DNA of 36,058 bases, from assembly GCA_021819725.1 (NCBI GenBank), contig JAKAQR010000026.1, forward strand, positions 1 to 36,058, in the 5' to 3' direction. Source of the DNA: Actinomycetes bacterium. GTDB lineage: Bacteria > Actinomycetota > Acidimicrobiia > Acidimicrobiales > Acidimicrobiaceae. A program made the position numbers and the translations under genes. The notes under the pieces were generated by a model. That model made no database searches and was not told the DNA's origin. It worked only from the letters and a program-made list of their open reading frames with translations. Positions 15,953-25,505 of this stretch are shown here, in pieces (within the stretch, counting starts at the first letter, position 1; the number at the start of each line of letters is the position of its first letter).

Positions 15953-17720
15953 GGCGCTTCGCATGAGCAATGCGCTGCGCAGCGTTCACCAATCCGACAT
16001 GCGTAAGCGCCTGAGCGAAGTTGCCCAACATCACTCGTTCGCTCGGATCATACTCCTCAGAGTAGATACCAAGGCCGTTTGCAACCCCGACCAGTCTGTC
16101 AAGCATCGCCTCGGCCTCATCGAGCCGACCCTGCATGGCAAGGTTCTCGACCAACCAAAACGAGCACGGCAAAAATACCCCTTCGGGTTCGTCGATGCCA
16201 TCAACTCCCGCGTCGGGCTGGTAACGAAGGATAAAGCCGTCTAGCGAGAGATCCTGTTGGATCCTCTCCACCGTCGAAACCATACGAGGATCCTTCGCGT
16301 CGATAAACCCCATGGCAGGAGCCACCAGAACGGAGGCATCAAGCCGCTCCGAGCCGAACGCCTGGACGAATGATCCAAGCTTTTCGCTGTAGCCCTCCTT
16401 GAAGATGCGCTCCTCCAGGCGAGAACGCTCTTGATCCCACAGCTCCCTCGGGCCATCATAGCCAAGCATATCGATCGTTCGGATTCCTCGATCGATGGCG
16501 ACCCAGGCCATGATCTTTGAATACGTAAAGTGCTGACGCTCTCCTCGGATCTCCCAAATACCATCGTCGGGCTGCTCCCACACAGAGACGACATGGTCAG
16601 TGAGATAACGTTGGATCTCCCAGACGTTGCGGTCCGGCTTGAGGCCATGAACCAACATCTGATACAGCAGATCGGCCACCTCTCCATACACATCGAGCTG
16701 GAACTGCTCCGAGGCGGCATTGCCTATTCGAACAGGGCGCGAATTTCGATACCCCTTCAACCAACCGAGTTCGAGTTCAGGGATCCGTCGCTCGCCAGCT
16801 ACTCCATACATGATTTGGAGCTGCTCGGCGCTGCCGGCAATGGCTCGTAGGAGCCACGCCCGCCATGACCGCGCCTCGACTAAATGACCGCGCTGCAAAA
16901 ACCCATACAGTGCAAAGGTGGCATCACGCAGCCAACAGTAGCGATAATCCCAGTTGCGACTACCGCCAATCTGCTCAGGCAAGGCCGTGGTCAATGCCGC
17001 CACCATCCCACCAGTTGGTGCATAAGTCAAAGCCTTCAAGGTGATCAAGGAGCGGCGAACAACGTCCTCATAGCGGCCACAGTCGTCCTTTGCCTCAGCC
17101 ACCCAACCGCGCCAGAAGGCCCGAACGCGCGCCAACTCCTCACGAGCACGAACTGCCCTCGGTATGGATTCGGTCGAGCTGTAAAAAACGAGGACGAACT
17201 CGACCTCCTCCCCTGCGCGAACGCGAAAGCGCCCGACCGAGACCATGTCCTCACCCTCGAGTTGGATCTCTGACTCCAAGAGTGCCGCGTTGGGACCAAG
17301 GACGAACGAGAGTCCCCGGTCGATATGTCTGGCCCATGGAATCGACACTCCATAGTCGAAACGCAACGAAAGCGTTGCCTTCATGTCAACATATCCGCTC
17401 AGTCCCTCAACAATCCGCACAATCCGGGCATGTTCTTCGCGAATCGGCATGAAGTCCAGCAGACGAACCGAACCAGTCTCTGTATAAAACGTCGTGGCTA
17501 GCACCAGCGTATCCTTCTCGTAGCTCTGCTCGTGACGAAATGAACTCGCCTCGGGAGCTATTTGGAAGAATCCATTGCTGTCGTCGCCAAGTAAGCGCGC
17601 AAAGCAGGCATCCGAGTCAAATCTCGGAACGCAAAGCCACTCAACCGCCCCCTCATCAGAGACGACGGCCCCGGTATGAAGATCCCCTATCAGACCACAC
17701 TGCTCCAAACCGAGTGACAT
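15942..17720 (-). CDS. glycoside hydrolase family 15 (glucoamylase/trehalase-like)
   Basis: This is an (alpha/alpha)6-barrel hydrolase of 592 residues releasing glucose from alpha-glucosides. The N-terminal beta-sandwich begins LIGDLHTGAVVSDEGAVEWL. The barrel shows GGSRNWDYRYCWLRDATF, the Glu-bearing GIWEIRGERQHFTYSK and a late YSEEYDP around 553-559, the usual places of the two catalytic acids. Mycobacterial members of this shape are trehalases, so trehalose is as likely a substrate as starch fragments. No signal peptide is present, so it is cytosolic. Its operon continues with a small ORF, zwf and glucokinase, which fits use of the released glucose. It is divergent from an MFS transporter. 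Confidence 0.92.
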   Translation of the reverse strand: MSLGLEQCGLIGDLHTGAVVSDEGAVEWLCVPRFDSDACFARLLGDDSNGFFQIAPEASSFRHEQSYEKDTLVLATTFYTETGSVRLLDFMPIREEHARIVRIVEGLSGYVDMKATLSLRFDYGVSIPWARHIDRGLSFVLGPNAALLESEIQLEGEDMVSVGRFRVRAGEEVEFVLVFYSSTESIPRAVRAREELARVRAFWRGWVAEAKDDCGRYEDVVRRSLITLKALTYAPTGGMVAALTTALPEQIGGSRNWDYRYCWLRDATFALYGFLQRGHLVEARSWRAWLLRAIAGSAEQLQIMYGVAGERRIPELELGWLKGYRNSRPVRIGNAASEQFQLDVYGEVADLLYQMLVHGLKPDRNVWEIQRYLTDHVVSVWEQPDDGIWEIRGERQHFTYSKIMAWVAIDRGIRTIDMLGYDGPRELWDQERSRLEERIFKEGYSEKLGSFVQAFGSERLDASVLVAPAMGFIDAKDPRMVSTVERIQQDLSLDGFILRYQPDAGVDGIDEPEGVFLPCSFWLVENLAMQGRLDEAEAMLDRLVGVANGLGIYSEEYDPSERVMLGNFAQALTHVGLVNAAQRIAHAKRHDA

Positions 17721-17854
17721 CCACCACGTCCTTTAGGAACCGGCCGCCCCTTGCAAGCGACATAAACTCATTGAAACCTCGCAGGCACAACGTAGGCTCA
17801 CTACCAACCTAGCCCAACTCGATACAGAAAGACAAACGATCCAGAGATATCAAG

Positions 17855-19030
17855 ATGAAGCACGTCACTGATCGATCGGTCTACCTTCGCTGGCTCATAC
17901 CTGCCAGCAGTTTTCGCCTGCCTGTCGCGCTCTTGCCGCTCGCAATCGAGTACGTCATTGGGTCGGCAGCCGGCTTTCGATTTGCATCGCTCGTGGTCGG
18001 CGCAGTCGCAGTGGGTGAAATCTCGGTGGTCGGAATTCTGGCTACCCGTCGTGGTCAGCGCGCCGCCTCCCTGGGCGCCCAATCAACCCTGACAATCCTG
18101 GCGTTACTCGACATCGCGCTACTGATTGCCAGCCTGATCCACCCGCTACTCGCATTCAGCCTGCCCGTCGCCCTGCTCTCAGGAGCCACGACCGCGTTGG
18201 CCAGTGGCAAGCTTCGCCAGGTACTCACCGCCCAACTCAGCCCCCAGTCACTGCAGCGGTACCTCTCCTGGGATGCGGTTGCGCTTGAGATTGCCTATCT
18301 CGTCGCGCCAGCGCTCATCGCAGTGCAGGTCATGCTGGCAGGCGCGCGCCTTCTATTGGTAATCCCCGCGGTACTCGCGGCGCTCAGTCCCGTCCTACTC
18401 AGACGCCACTCAACACCAACGTTGCCGACAGCTGCCATCCCACACATCACGCTCCGCTCCTGGCTCTGGGTGTTGAGCGCTGGGGAAGGTTTGGGAGAGG
18501 GGATGGTCGTAGTGACCATTGTCCCCATCGCCACCGAGCTACTCCACAACGCACCGTTCGGTGCATTGGCAATGGCGCTGCTCTCACTTGGCTCGATCCT
18601 TGGCGGCTCACTCTACGCCCACTTCGGCACCGGATCGGCCGCGGTATTCCCGCAGCGGCGCATCGCAATCCTTCTCATAGGTCTCTCGATCTGCCTGGTA
18701 GCCGAGGCGGCAGGAATTCAGAATGAACTGATGGTGGGGGTCACGCTGTTATGTTTTGGCGGGTTCATTGCACCCTCGAACGGCCTGCGTACCTTCGCGG
18801 CGACACACCACTTCGATCGTCGTCTTCACAGCAGTGCCTTCTCGATGATTTACTCGAGCTACTCCATTGGAAGTGTGACGGCTGCCGTGGCCTTCGCGGT
18901 GCTCGATCAGACCCTCGCACTAAGCGCGATTCTGATACTCGCCGCGCTCGGCACCGCCACCGTATCCGTGGCATATCTCTCCACCTACCGCACACGGCCC
19001 GACTCCGCGACCGGCGGTGTCAAGGGCTAG
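17855..19030 (+). CDS. MFS family transporter
   Basis: This is a 391-residue membrane protein with about twelve hydrophobic segments, most clearly at 25-45, 50-62, 78-110, 130-165, 200-240 and 270-350. The charged loop after the second helix (ATRRGQRA) fits the major facilitator superfamily. Sequence alone does not reveal a substrate. It starts at the ATG at 17855 and ends 12 bases from the convergent PfkB-kinase gene. It shares a 134-base divergent region with the GH15 gene, which makes sugar or drug efflux possible but unproven. Confidence 0.82.
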   Translation: MKHVTDRSVYLRWLIPASSFRLPVALLPLAIEYVIGSAAGFRFASLVVGAVAVGEISVVGILATRRGQRAASLGAQSTLTILALLDIALLIASLIHPLLAFSLPVALLSGATTALASGKLRQVLTAQLSPQSLQRYLSWDAVALEIAYLVAPALIAVQVMLAGARLLLVIPAVLAALSPVLLRRHSTPTLPTAAIPHITLRSWLWVLSAGEGLGEGMVVVTIVPIATELLHNAPFGALAMALLSLGSILGGSLYAHFGTGSAAVFPQRRIAILLIGLSICLVAEAAGIQNELMVGVTLLCFGGFIAPSNGLRTFAATHHFDRRLHSSAFSMIYSSYSIGSVTAAVAFAVLDQTLALSAILILAALGTATVSVAYLSTYRTRPDSATGGVKG

Positions 19031-19041
19031 AGCGACGTTAT

Positions 19042-20046
19042 TTAGGTGTTGGCCAAGTCGGATTCATGCTCAGCGAGCCAGGTGCCTAGATCACTGCGCG
19101 GGCGCGCTCCGGGGTGTGCAATAATTTCTGCGGCGAGTGACTGCCCTAATCGCAGGGTATCATGCGGAGTGAGCCCGTGCACCAAACCGGCAATGAACCC
19201 CGCAGCGAAAAGATCCCCAGCCCCGGTAGTATCCAAGGGCTCGGCGTAACTCGGTACCTCAAGGTATTCATAGTTACCATCGCCGAAATAAAGTGCACCT
19301 CGCTCGCCCAGTGTAACCGCCCCTGCGAAGCGCATACTTGTCAGTGCCTCGACGATCTGGTCAAGATCGCTACGCCGGGTAAAGGCACTCGCCTCTTCGC
19401 CGTTGGCCAGAAGATAATCGATGCTGTCCGGAAGCGCCCGATGCAACGCGGGGAGATGCCGCTCAACCAGCCCTGCATCCGATAGACTAAAGATCACCTT
19501 GGTTCCATAGCGTCGCGCCGTACGAGCCAAGGCAAAGAGACGCTCGCCAAGGCCAGGCACATCCAGAAGGTATCCCTCGATGAACAGGAACGGGGTCCCA
19601 GTCGTCAACTTAAAAGGGAATAGCTCGACCGCCAACTCCTGGGATGCCCCAAGGTAGGTCAGCATGGTGCGTTGACCATCATCGGTTACCAGAACGATGC
19701 AGCGGCCGGTGCCACTGTGATATTCCTGCTCCGAGAGCACGACTTCGACGCCCACATCGGCAAGGTCTTGAGCGAATAAGGCTCCATCGCTGTCCGCACC
19801 AACAGCGGTATAGATGGCGGTGTCGACACCAAGGAGAGCAAGGCCCACGAGTGAGTTGGCGATCGATCCACCGCCATGGCGCTCCCAGTCTCCGGAGATC
19901 GCATCCAGGATGCGCTGCTGCTCCTCCCACGAGACGAGCTGCATCGACCCCTTGGTCAAGCCAAGTTCACGCAGTTTGGCATCATTTACAGAGATTGACG
20001 CATCAACGATTGCCGATCCAAATCCCAAGACCGTAATTGGTTTCAC
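19042..20046 (-). CDS. PfkB family carbohydrate/nucleoside kinase (adenosine kinase-like)
   Basis: This is a ribokinase-fold kinase that phosphorylates a sugar or nucleoside with ATP in the cytosol. GGGSIANS (residues 58-65) is the substrate-binding glycine motif. DTTGAGDLF (272-280) is PfkB signature 2, with Asp278 as catalytic base. The product start KPITVLGFGSAIVDAS resembles the adenosine kinase branch more than fructokinase. I chose the GTG at 20046, giving 334 residues. The longer reading to 20094 adds 16 residues of low similarity; neither has a strong ribosome site. It is convergent with the MFS gene. Confidence 0.88.
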   Translation of the reverse strand: MKPITVLGFGSAIVDASISVNDAKLRELGLTKGSMQLVSWEEQQRILDAISGDWERHGGGSIANSLVGLALLGVDTAIYTAVGADSDGALFAQDLADVGVEVVLSEQEYHSGTGRCIVLVTDDGQRTMLTYLGASQELAVELFPFKLTTGTPFLFIEGYLLDVPGLGERLFALARTARRYGTKVIFSLSDAGLVERHLPALHRALPDSIDYLLANGEEASAFTRRSDLDQIVEALTSMRFAGAVTLGERGALYFGDGNYEYLEVPSYAEPLDTTGAGDLFAAGFIAGLVHGLTPHDTLRLGQSLAAEIIAHPGARPRSDLGTWLAEHESDLANT

Positions 20047-20220
20047 GGGGTGACAGCCTAGGAGGCCCGGAGAACGCTTGAAGCGCCAAGCCAAAAGCGC
20101 TGCGCCACCGCAATGAATGTGAGCGTCTCGTCCCCTTGACGCAGCTACCCAGAGACCGTGAATTCACCAGCTCAGCGCGGATTCGCCTGCCCTGGCCCGG
20201 CCCCGAGGACGATCTCGGCT

Positions 20221-22776
20221 ATGGTAGTTGGAGTGAGAGATGACAATCCATTCCGCCTCAGTCGGTTCGTAGAGCCGAGCCACTACGACCTGTTCCTCCA
20301 TATCCATCCAGATCAGGATGAGTTTTTCGGGCGGGAGACCATCACGGTAAGGGTGAACCAGGCCACAACGCTGGTCGAACTCAACTCAGTCGATCTCACC
20401 GTCACAAACGCTCGTGTCGGCGCCGAGGCAGCCTCGGTCACGACAGATGCCGAGCATCAGATCATTCGATTGGAGTTCACGACACCGCTCAACGTCGGCA
20501 CTAACGCCGACATCTATCTCGAGTTCTCTGCCCGGCTGCGCTCGGACCTGTCGGGTCTGTATCGATCCGTGTACAACGACGAACACGGCGTGAGTCACGC
20601 CATGGCAACGACGCAGTTCGAGGCGACCGGAGCGCGCCAAGCCTTCCCGTGCTTCGATGAACCGGACATGAAGGCAACATTTGCCATCACCATCGAGGCT
20701 CCAGACTCTCTCGAGGCAATCACCAACTACCCCGAACAATCCAGCGAATCAGCCAGCGAACCGGGGTTCACGGTTCACCACTACCTCACCACCATGGTGA
20801 TGTCGACCTACATTCTGGCGTTCATCGTGGGCGACCTGCGCTCTACCCCGCCGGTACACGCTCGAGGCGTGCCGATACGGGTCTGCCACGCACCCGGCAA
20901 GGACGCGCTCACCGGTTTTGCCTTGCGTGTGGCGCAACACGCCATCAGCTTCTTCGAGGACTGGTTTCAGATCCCGTATCCGGCACCCAAACTCGACCTC
21001 ATCGCGATCCCAGATTTCGCCTTTGGTGCCATGGAAAATCTCGGCGCGGTTACCTTCAGGGAGACCGCGCTCCTGGTCGACGAAGCGAGGGCCGCACAGT
21101 CAGAACTCGAGCGTATCTGTGATGTCGTCTGCCATGAGATCGCTCACATGTGGTTTGGCGACCTCGTCACCATGAAATGGTGGAACGGTATCTGGCTCAA
21201 CGAAGCCTTCGCGACGTTCATGGAGACGACGGCGTCGGATGCGTTTAACCCGGAATGGCATAAATGGGAGTCCTTTGGGATTGCCCGCCTTAGCGCGCTC
21301 AATGTCGATGGACTTCCTTCGACTCGGCCTATCGAATACCCCGTGATCGCGCCAGCTGATGCTGACGACATGTTTGATCTTCTCACCTATGAGAAGGGCT
21401 GCTCGGTGATCAAGATGATGGAACAGTACCTCGGCGAGGACATCTTCAAGGCCGGCGTTCGCAACTACCTCAACTCCCACCTTCACGGCAATGCTGAGAC
21501 TGAGGACCTCTGGCTCGCTCTTCAAGAGGCGAGTGGCGAACCAGTCGCCGACGTCATGAACACCTGGATTCTCCAGGGCGGCCATCCACTCGTCAGCGTG
21601 GATGCCCTCCCCGACGGAGTGCGTCTCTCACAAGACCCGTTCCGCTTTTTAGGTGAAGAGACCGACCCCATTGGCGAGATTGGTGCAAACTGGATGGTCC
21701 CCATCGTTACTCGCGAGCTCGATGGACAGCAGCAGCGAGTCCTTCTAGGACAGCAATACCAAGTGGTCACCGCGACGGCCGAGCCCGTCATAGTCAATGC
21801 TGGCGGTATTGGTCCTTATCGGACTCGCTACTCTCAGCAGCTGCTGCCCAAAGTCTGCGAATACTTTCAAGAGCTCACTACGTTGGAGCGATTTAACCTC
21901 ATCGCGGACACCTGGTCACTTGTGTTGGCGAACCAATCGCCACTCAGCGACGCCATCGAGCTGTTCAACCGCTGCTCTAGCGAAACAGATCCAAATGTAC
22001 TACAGACCGTATCAGCCGCGCTCAGCCTCTTACTCCGAATTAGCCTGCCCGAGGAGCGCCCAGCGGTCGCCAAGCTCACGCAGAGCATCTTTGGTCCTGT
22101 CCTCGACACCCTCGGCATGGAGCCGACCGTGTCAGACACGCCACGCGCCAAGGTTGCACGATCAGTAGCATTTGCAGCACTCGGTACGATCGCCGATGAC
22201 GACGAAGTCAGCGCACAGGCTCTGCAGTGGTTCCGCGAGGAGATGAGCGGTGTCGGTGGTCCCAGTGGCGATCTCGCTAGCGCCGTGCTCGCCATCGTCG
22301 CCAAACATGGAGACGATTCTGAGTTTGCCTTCATACTTGACCGCTATCGGAATCCGGTTGACCCACTCGACGAACGCAGGCACCTCCTCGCGCTCGCCGA
22401 CTTCCGTCAGCCCACACTCATCAACCGAGTACTGCCGATGATCCTTACCTCCATCAGGTCTCAAGATGGTGCCTTTGTGCTCAACAGAGTCATCGCCAAC
22501 GAAAGTGTTGGGGTTCTCGGGCTCGACTTTGCTATGTCGCACTTTGACGAACTCTTGGCCCGACTGCCCGTGAATAGCTACGACTTGGCCTTCGGATCGC
22601 TGTCGAGCTTGGTAACGTCGGACTCCTATCTCAGGGCCAACGATGTCTTCGCGTTCTTCGAAACCCACCATCTGCCCGCCGGAGGTCGTCTCTTGGCCCA
22701 GACGCTCGAGCGTTACCGCGTGAATCTGCGTTTCCGTGACCGTTACGCTGGACGCCTGCGTTCCTATCTGCCCTAA
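20221..22776 (+). CDS. M1 family aminopeptidase (aminopeptidase N-like)
   Basis: This is a zinc aminopeptidase that trims N-terminal residues from peptides. GAMEN, which binds the free amino group, is at 269-273. The zinc site is HEIAH (305-309) plus Glu328 in NEAF, 19 residues on. An N-terminal beta domain and a C-terminal ERAP1-like helical domain (about 530-850) complete the protein. At 850 residues it matches actinobacterial PepN. There is no signal peptide, so it is cytosolic. The ATG at 20221 is used; an in-frame GTG at 20158 would add 21 residues. It stands alone on the plus strand. Confidence 0.95.
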   Translation: MVVGVRDDNPFRLSRFVEPSHYDLFLHIHPDQDEFFGRETITVRVNQATTLVELNSVDLTVTNARVGAEAASVTTDAEHQIIRLEFTTPLNVGTNADIYLEFSARLRSDLSGLYRSVYNDEHGVSHAMATTQFEATGARQAFPCFDEPDMKATFAITIEAPDSLEAITNYPEQSSESASEPGFTVHHYLTTMVMSTYILAFIVGDLRSTPPVHARGVPIRVCHAPGKDALTGFALRVAQHAISFFEDWFQIPYPAPKLDLIAIPDFAFGAMENLGAVTFRETALLVDEARAAQSELERICDVVCHEIAHMWFGDLVTMKWWNGIWLNEAFATFMETTASDAFNPEWHKWESFGIARLSALNVDGLPSTRPIEYPVIAPADADDMFDLLTYEKGCSVIKMMEQYLGEDIFKAGVRNYLNSHLHGNAETEDLWLALQEASGEPVADVMNTWILQGGHPLVSVDALPDGVRLSQDPFRFLGEETDPIGEIGANWMVPIVTRELDGQQQRVLLGQQYQVVTATAEPVIVNAGGIGPYRTRYSQQLLPKVCEYFQELTTLERFNLIADTWSLVLANQSPLSDAIELFNRCSSETDPNVLQTVSAALSLLLRISLPEERPAVAKLTQSIFGPVLDTLGMEPTVSDTPRAKVARSVAFAALGTIADDDEVSAQALQWFREEMSGVGGPSGDLASAVLAIVAKHGDDSEFAFILDRYRNPVDPLDERRHLLALADFRQPTLINRVLPMILTSIRSQDGAFVLNRVIANESVGVLGLDFAMSHFDELLARLPVNSYDLAFGSLSSLVTSDSYLRANDVFAFFETHHLPAGGRLLAQTLERYRVNLRFRDRYAGRLRSYLP

Positions 22777-22932
22777 CGGGCCTCCAACACAGAATCTTGC
22801 TGACTCGAACTGGTCGCCGCTGTCGAGCTTGGGCCCTGCTCCGGTGGTTGACCGAGCCGCAAGGTGGGACACCATGACCGGCTATCTCAGCCATTGTGGG
22901 AGAATCCTACGCCATACCAGGGCTGTCTACCG

Positions 22933-23568
22933 GTGACGAGAGACATCTCGCTCGACCAACTCGTCGAGTTCGCAACTACGGTACCCGGCTACTTTGCGCC
23001 CTCTCAACTCCTCGGACTCGCGCGGCTCACAGTAGCGGCGATGGCAAACGCACCTGGAGGGTTACTGGAGATCGGCAGTTACTGTGGACGGTCAACCGTC
23101 GTACTTGGCACCCTCAGTGTGCACCATGGACGACATCTCATCACGGTAGATCGCCACCTCGGCTCCGTCGAGATGCTACCGCCGTTCCCGTACTTCGACC
23201 CCGCAGTGATCGATCGCGTCCATCATCGACTGGACTCGTTGCCGCTGCTCATGGATACCCTCGAGCTTGCCGGCCTCAGGGACCAGATCACCGTGCTCGT
23301 AACGCGGAGCAACATGCTAACAACCCTGCTCAGACCAGGCTTCGCGATGATTATGATCGACGGTGGCCATGATCCACTGTCGACCTGGACTGACTACCTG
23401 ACGGCTCGACAGCTGCTCGCGCACGATGGCACCTTGATCATCGACGATGTGTTCGAGGACCCGGCCGACGGCGGTCGACCTCCATACGAGGTGATGGTCG
23501 CTGCGCTGCATTCCGGTTTTCAGATAGTCGATCGCGAAGGACCGCTGGTCGCACTGCGACAAGACTAA
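22933..23568 (+). CDS. class I SAM-dependent methyltransferase (Methyltransf_24 type)
   Basis: This is a 211-residue Rossmann methyltransferase. Motif I is LLEIGSYCGRST, followed by an acidic strand end, ITVDRH. IMIDGGHDP is the metal/acid motif seen in O-methyltransferases that act on catechols or sugars, and LIIDDVFED follows. The substrate is unknown. The start is uncertain: GTG 22933 is chosen because homology-like sequence begins there, while GTG 22864 would add 23 residues. It lies 156 bases after the aminopeptidase gene. Confidence 0.8.
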   Translation: MTRDISLDQLVEFATTVPGYFAPSQLLGLARLTVAAMANAPGGLLEIGSYCGRSTVVLGTLSVHHGRHLITVDRHLGSVEMLPPFPYFDPAVIDRVHHRLDSLPLLMDTLELAGLRDQITVLVTRSNMLTTLLRPGFAMIMIDGGHDPLSTWTDYLTARQLLAHDGTLIIDDVFEDPADGGRPPYEVMVAALHSGFQIVDREGPLVALRQD

Positions 23569-23840
23569 CGACCCCACCACCCCACATCGCCATTTGCGAA
23601 CCTAATCCGAGCTAATCACGAGACCAGGTCCAAAGGGGTGTTATTGCACGGTCTGTATCTATCGCTACCGAGAAACCGCCACTTCAGATGCGCATCGCGG
23701 TGACACCCTCCCCGCCCTCACAGAAGTGCCTCCTTGGCACTCACGCGACCTCGGCTGGTTGACGCTTCACTGGGGCTGTATCTGATGATGCTCAGCGGGT
23801 GCTATGTCCCTTGACCCCATGGACCCTGCAGCGGTTGAGC
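23569..23840. other. intergenic region, nothing identified
   Basis: 272 bases between the methyltransferase gene and a tnpB remnant. It would include the right end of the old insertion sequence and any omega-RNA scaffold, but I could not find a convincing terminal hairpin or guide boundary. Confidence 0.35.
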
Positions 23841-24484
23841 TTATCTTCCTCGCTGATTCACGTCGTTGGTATTCGTGTGAGCACACGCTTGGCGACCAAG
23901 GACTGCTCGGCTCTTCGTGTCGGTGTGAGCACACTTTGAACAACGCAGACTCGCGTAGGCGAGGTCAACGAAGATGAGTTCGACTGGACTCGTGGTGTTG
24001 GTAGCTTTGTTGGTGAGTCGCCCCCGGTACAGGCCCCAGCGCGGATCGAGAATGACACGGTTGAGGCCAGTTGTCTGGCTCACGTTCGTACTAGGACTAT
24101 CGATAGTTCGGGTCATGCTCTTGACCTTGAGATCTTCTCGCGCGATCAGGTCGTAGCTACGAACCAGCTCGATTGCCATCGTGGCGATCCAGTCCCTGTG
24201 CCGGTCAAACTCTTTGGCTGAGAGCTTGGCAATGGCGAGCTGCGTTGCCACCACCGCTTCCTTCGTTGTTCGTCTTTTTAGAGCAGCTCTAACAGGTTGA
24301 CAAGCTGGCCGGTTGACAACGTTGTCGTGTAGACGACCCCCATGTCCAAGCCGACGATCGCACCAGTTGGGGTGAACCAACAACCTCTATCCTGGGCTAT
24401 CTCTCGCGGGATCTTGACGGGCGATGGGGACAATGGTATGCCGCCACGTCGGCAAAGTGCAACCAGTTGGCGATTCACCGCCAC
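23841..24484 (-). pseudogene. tnpB: decayed TnpB (IS200/IS605 OrfB, RNA-guided nuclease) remnant
   Basis: Two reading frames together recall one TnpB. From 24484 to 24278 there is a RuvC-I-like piece, AIVGLDMGVVYTTTLSTGQ, ending in a stop. From about 24290 to 23841, in another frame, come EFDRHRDWIATMAIELVRSY, IAREDLKVKSMTR, GLNRVILDPRWG and a broken zinc ribbon, LRCSKCAHTDTKSRAV with ACAHTNTNDVN. At least one frameshift separates them. The second CxxC pair is damaged, and the N-terminal REC/WED part is missing up to the toroid gene stop at 24519. No TnpA transposase remains, so the element cannot move or cut on its own. Confidence 0.8.
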
Positions 24485-24518
24485 CCTGCCCTCTCGCTAC
24501 GGTCACAACGGGTCAGAC

Positions 24519-25505
24519 TCATTCTCGAGCCAGGAGCCCTTCGATGAGTCCGCTCGGGCGACCAAGCTCTAAGAGGTAACCAGCAATCACTACTGCCGCC
24601 GCGGAGTAGGCACTCTCCTCATCTGCTGGGAAGCTGACTCTTTGGGGCAATACCCAGCCTGTAAGATATCCTCCGTCTGGGCACCGCAGCTGCTCGATAT
24701 CGCCGAGCAAACGCCTGGCTAGCGCGAGATCGCCAATACGAATCAACGCCATTGCCGTCTCCGCTGTCTCCGCCGTCGTTACCCAACGGCTCTCTGCAAT
24801 AGCTTGGATGCCCTCGCCTGCAATCCAATGGTCCTCTAAGAAGAGTCTCATCCTTGCGCGTGCAGTAACTTCATCGTACACCCCAGCCAAGACCGGGTAA
24901 TACGCGTCCATCGCCCATGCATCCTTGGCAAGAAATCGACTTGCGGGGTCACGAATGAAGCTGGCCAACGCTCCGTACGACTCCTTGATCTGGGGGCGAT
25001 TGCGACCCATCAACGCATCCACTGCCTCCACTGCCTCCAGCGAGATCAGCATCGCGGACGATCCTGCCAGCAGCGAGCCGTCCATAGGAGTGCGATCTGG
25101 ACTGAGCGCCCACGGGAAGGAGCCATCGGGGCGCTGTTGACGAAGAACGAAATCAACGGTTACATCGAAGGTTCTCAAGAGTCGCCGAACGTTACCCGCG
25201 TCCCGTGTTCCGACCAAATATGCAAGCAGCCCCACCGAGGGGTAGAGACAGTTATTGAGATCGATACGTGGCTCGAGCACTGCAGAACTGGTGTAGAACT
25301 GGCAATAGGAACCATCTCTATTGACGGCCCGTGCCAACCATTCAAGCCCATGAAGCGCTTCGAGCGGGCGCCGCCCGAGCGCGAGCGCGATGACTGCCTC
25401 CGTATGATTCCACGGGTCAGCATGGTGCCCGGCTGCCCACGGTATCATTCCTCGGCGATCCTGCAGCGTGCAGATGCTATCCAAGGCGCGCTCGCGTCCC
25501 ATCAT
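24519..25505 (-). CDS. alpha/alpha-toroid protein (prenyltransferase/squalene cyclase-like)
   Basis: This 328-residue protein is built of helical-hairpin repeats. Gly-Asp-Gly/QW-like turns recur: VNRDGSYCQFY (about 61-71), QQRPDGSFPWAL (about 123-134) and CPDGGYLTGW (about 282-291). This is the pattern of alpha/alpha-toroids such as terpene cyclases and prenyltransferase beta subunits. The squalene-cyclase DxDD motif is not visible, and a conserved His-rich opening, HHADPWNHTEA, is. Activity is therefore unknown. Its ATG overlaps the upstream methyltransferase stop as ATGA, and it closes the glycosyltransferase-methyltransferase operon. That makes a role in a glycolipid or glycan pathway likely. 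Confidence 0.75.
   Translation of the reverse strand: MMGRERALDSICTLQDRRGMIPWAAGHHADPWNHTEAVIALALGRRPLEALHGLEWLARAVNRDGSYCQFYTSSAVLEPRIDLNNCLYPSVGLLAYLVGTRDAGNVRRLLRTFDVTVDFVLRQQRPDGSFPWALSPDRTPMDGSLLAGSSAMLISLEAVEAVDALMGRNRPQIKESYGALASFIRDPASRFLAKDAWAMDAYYPVLAGVYDEVTARARMRLFLEDHWIAGEGIQAIAESRWVTTAETAETAMALIRIGDLALARRLLGDIEQLRCPDGGYLTGWVLPQRVSFPADEESAYSAAAVVIAGYLLELGRPSGLIEGLLARE

Noticed and set aside
12065..23768. The 14-mer CTGGTTGACGCTTC occurs at 12065-12078 and 23755-23768, both between genes
   Set aside because: About two shared 14-mers are expected by chance in 36 kb. The flanks do not match, and the TTGACG in it is just -35-like.
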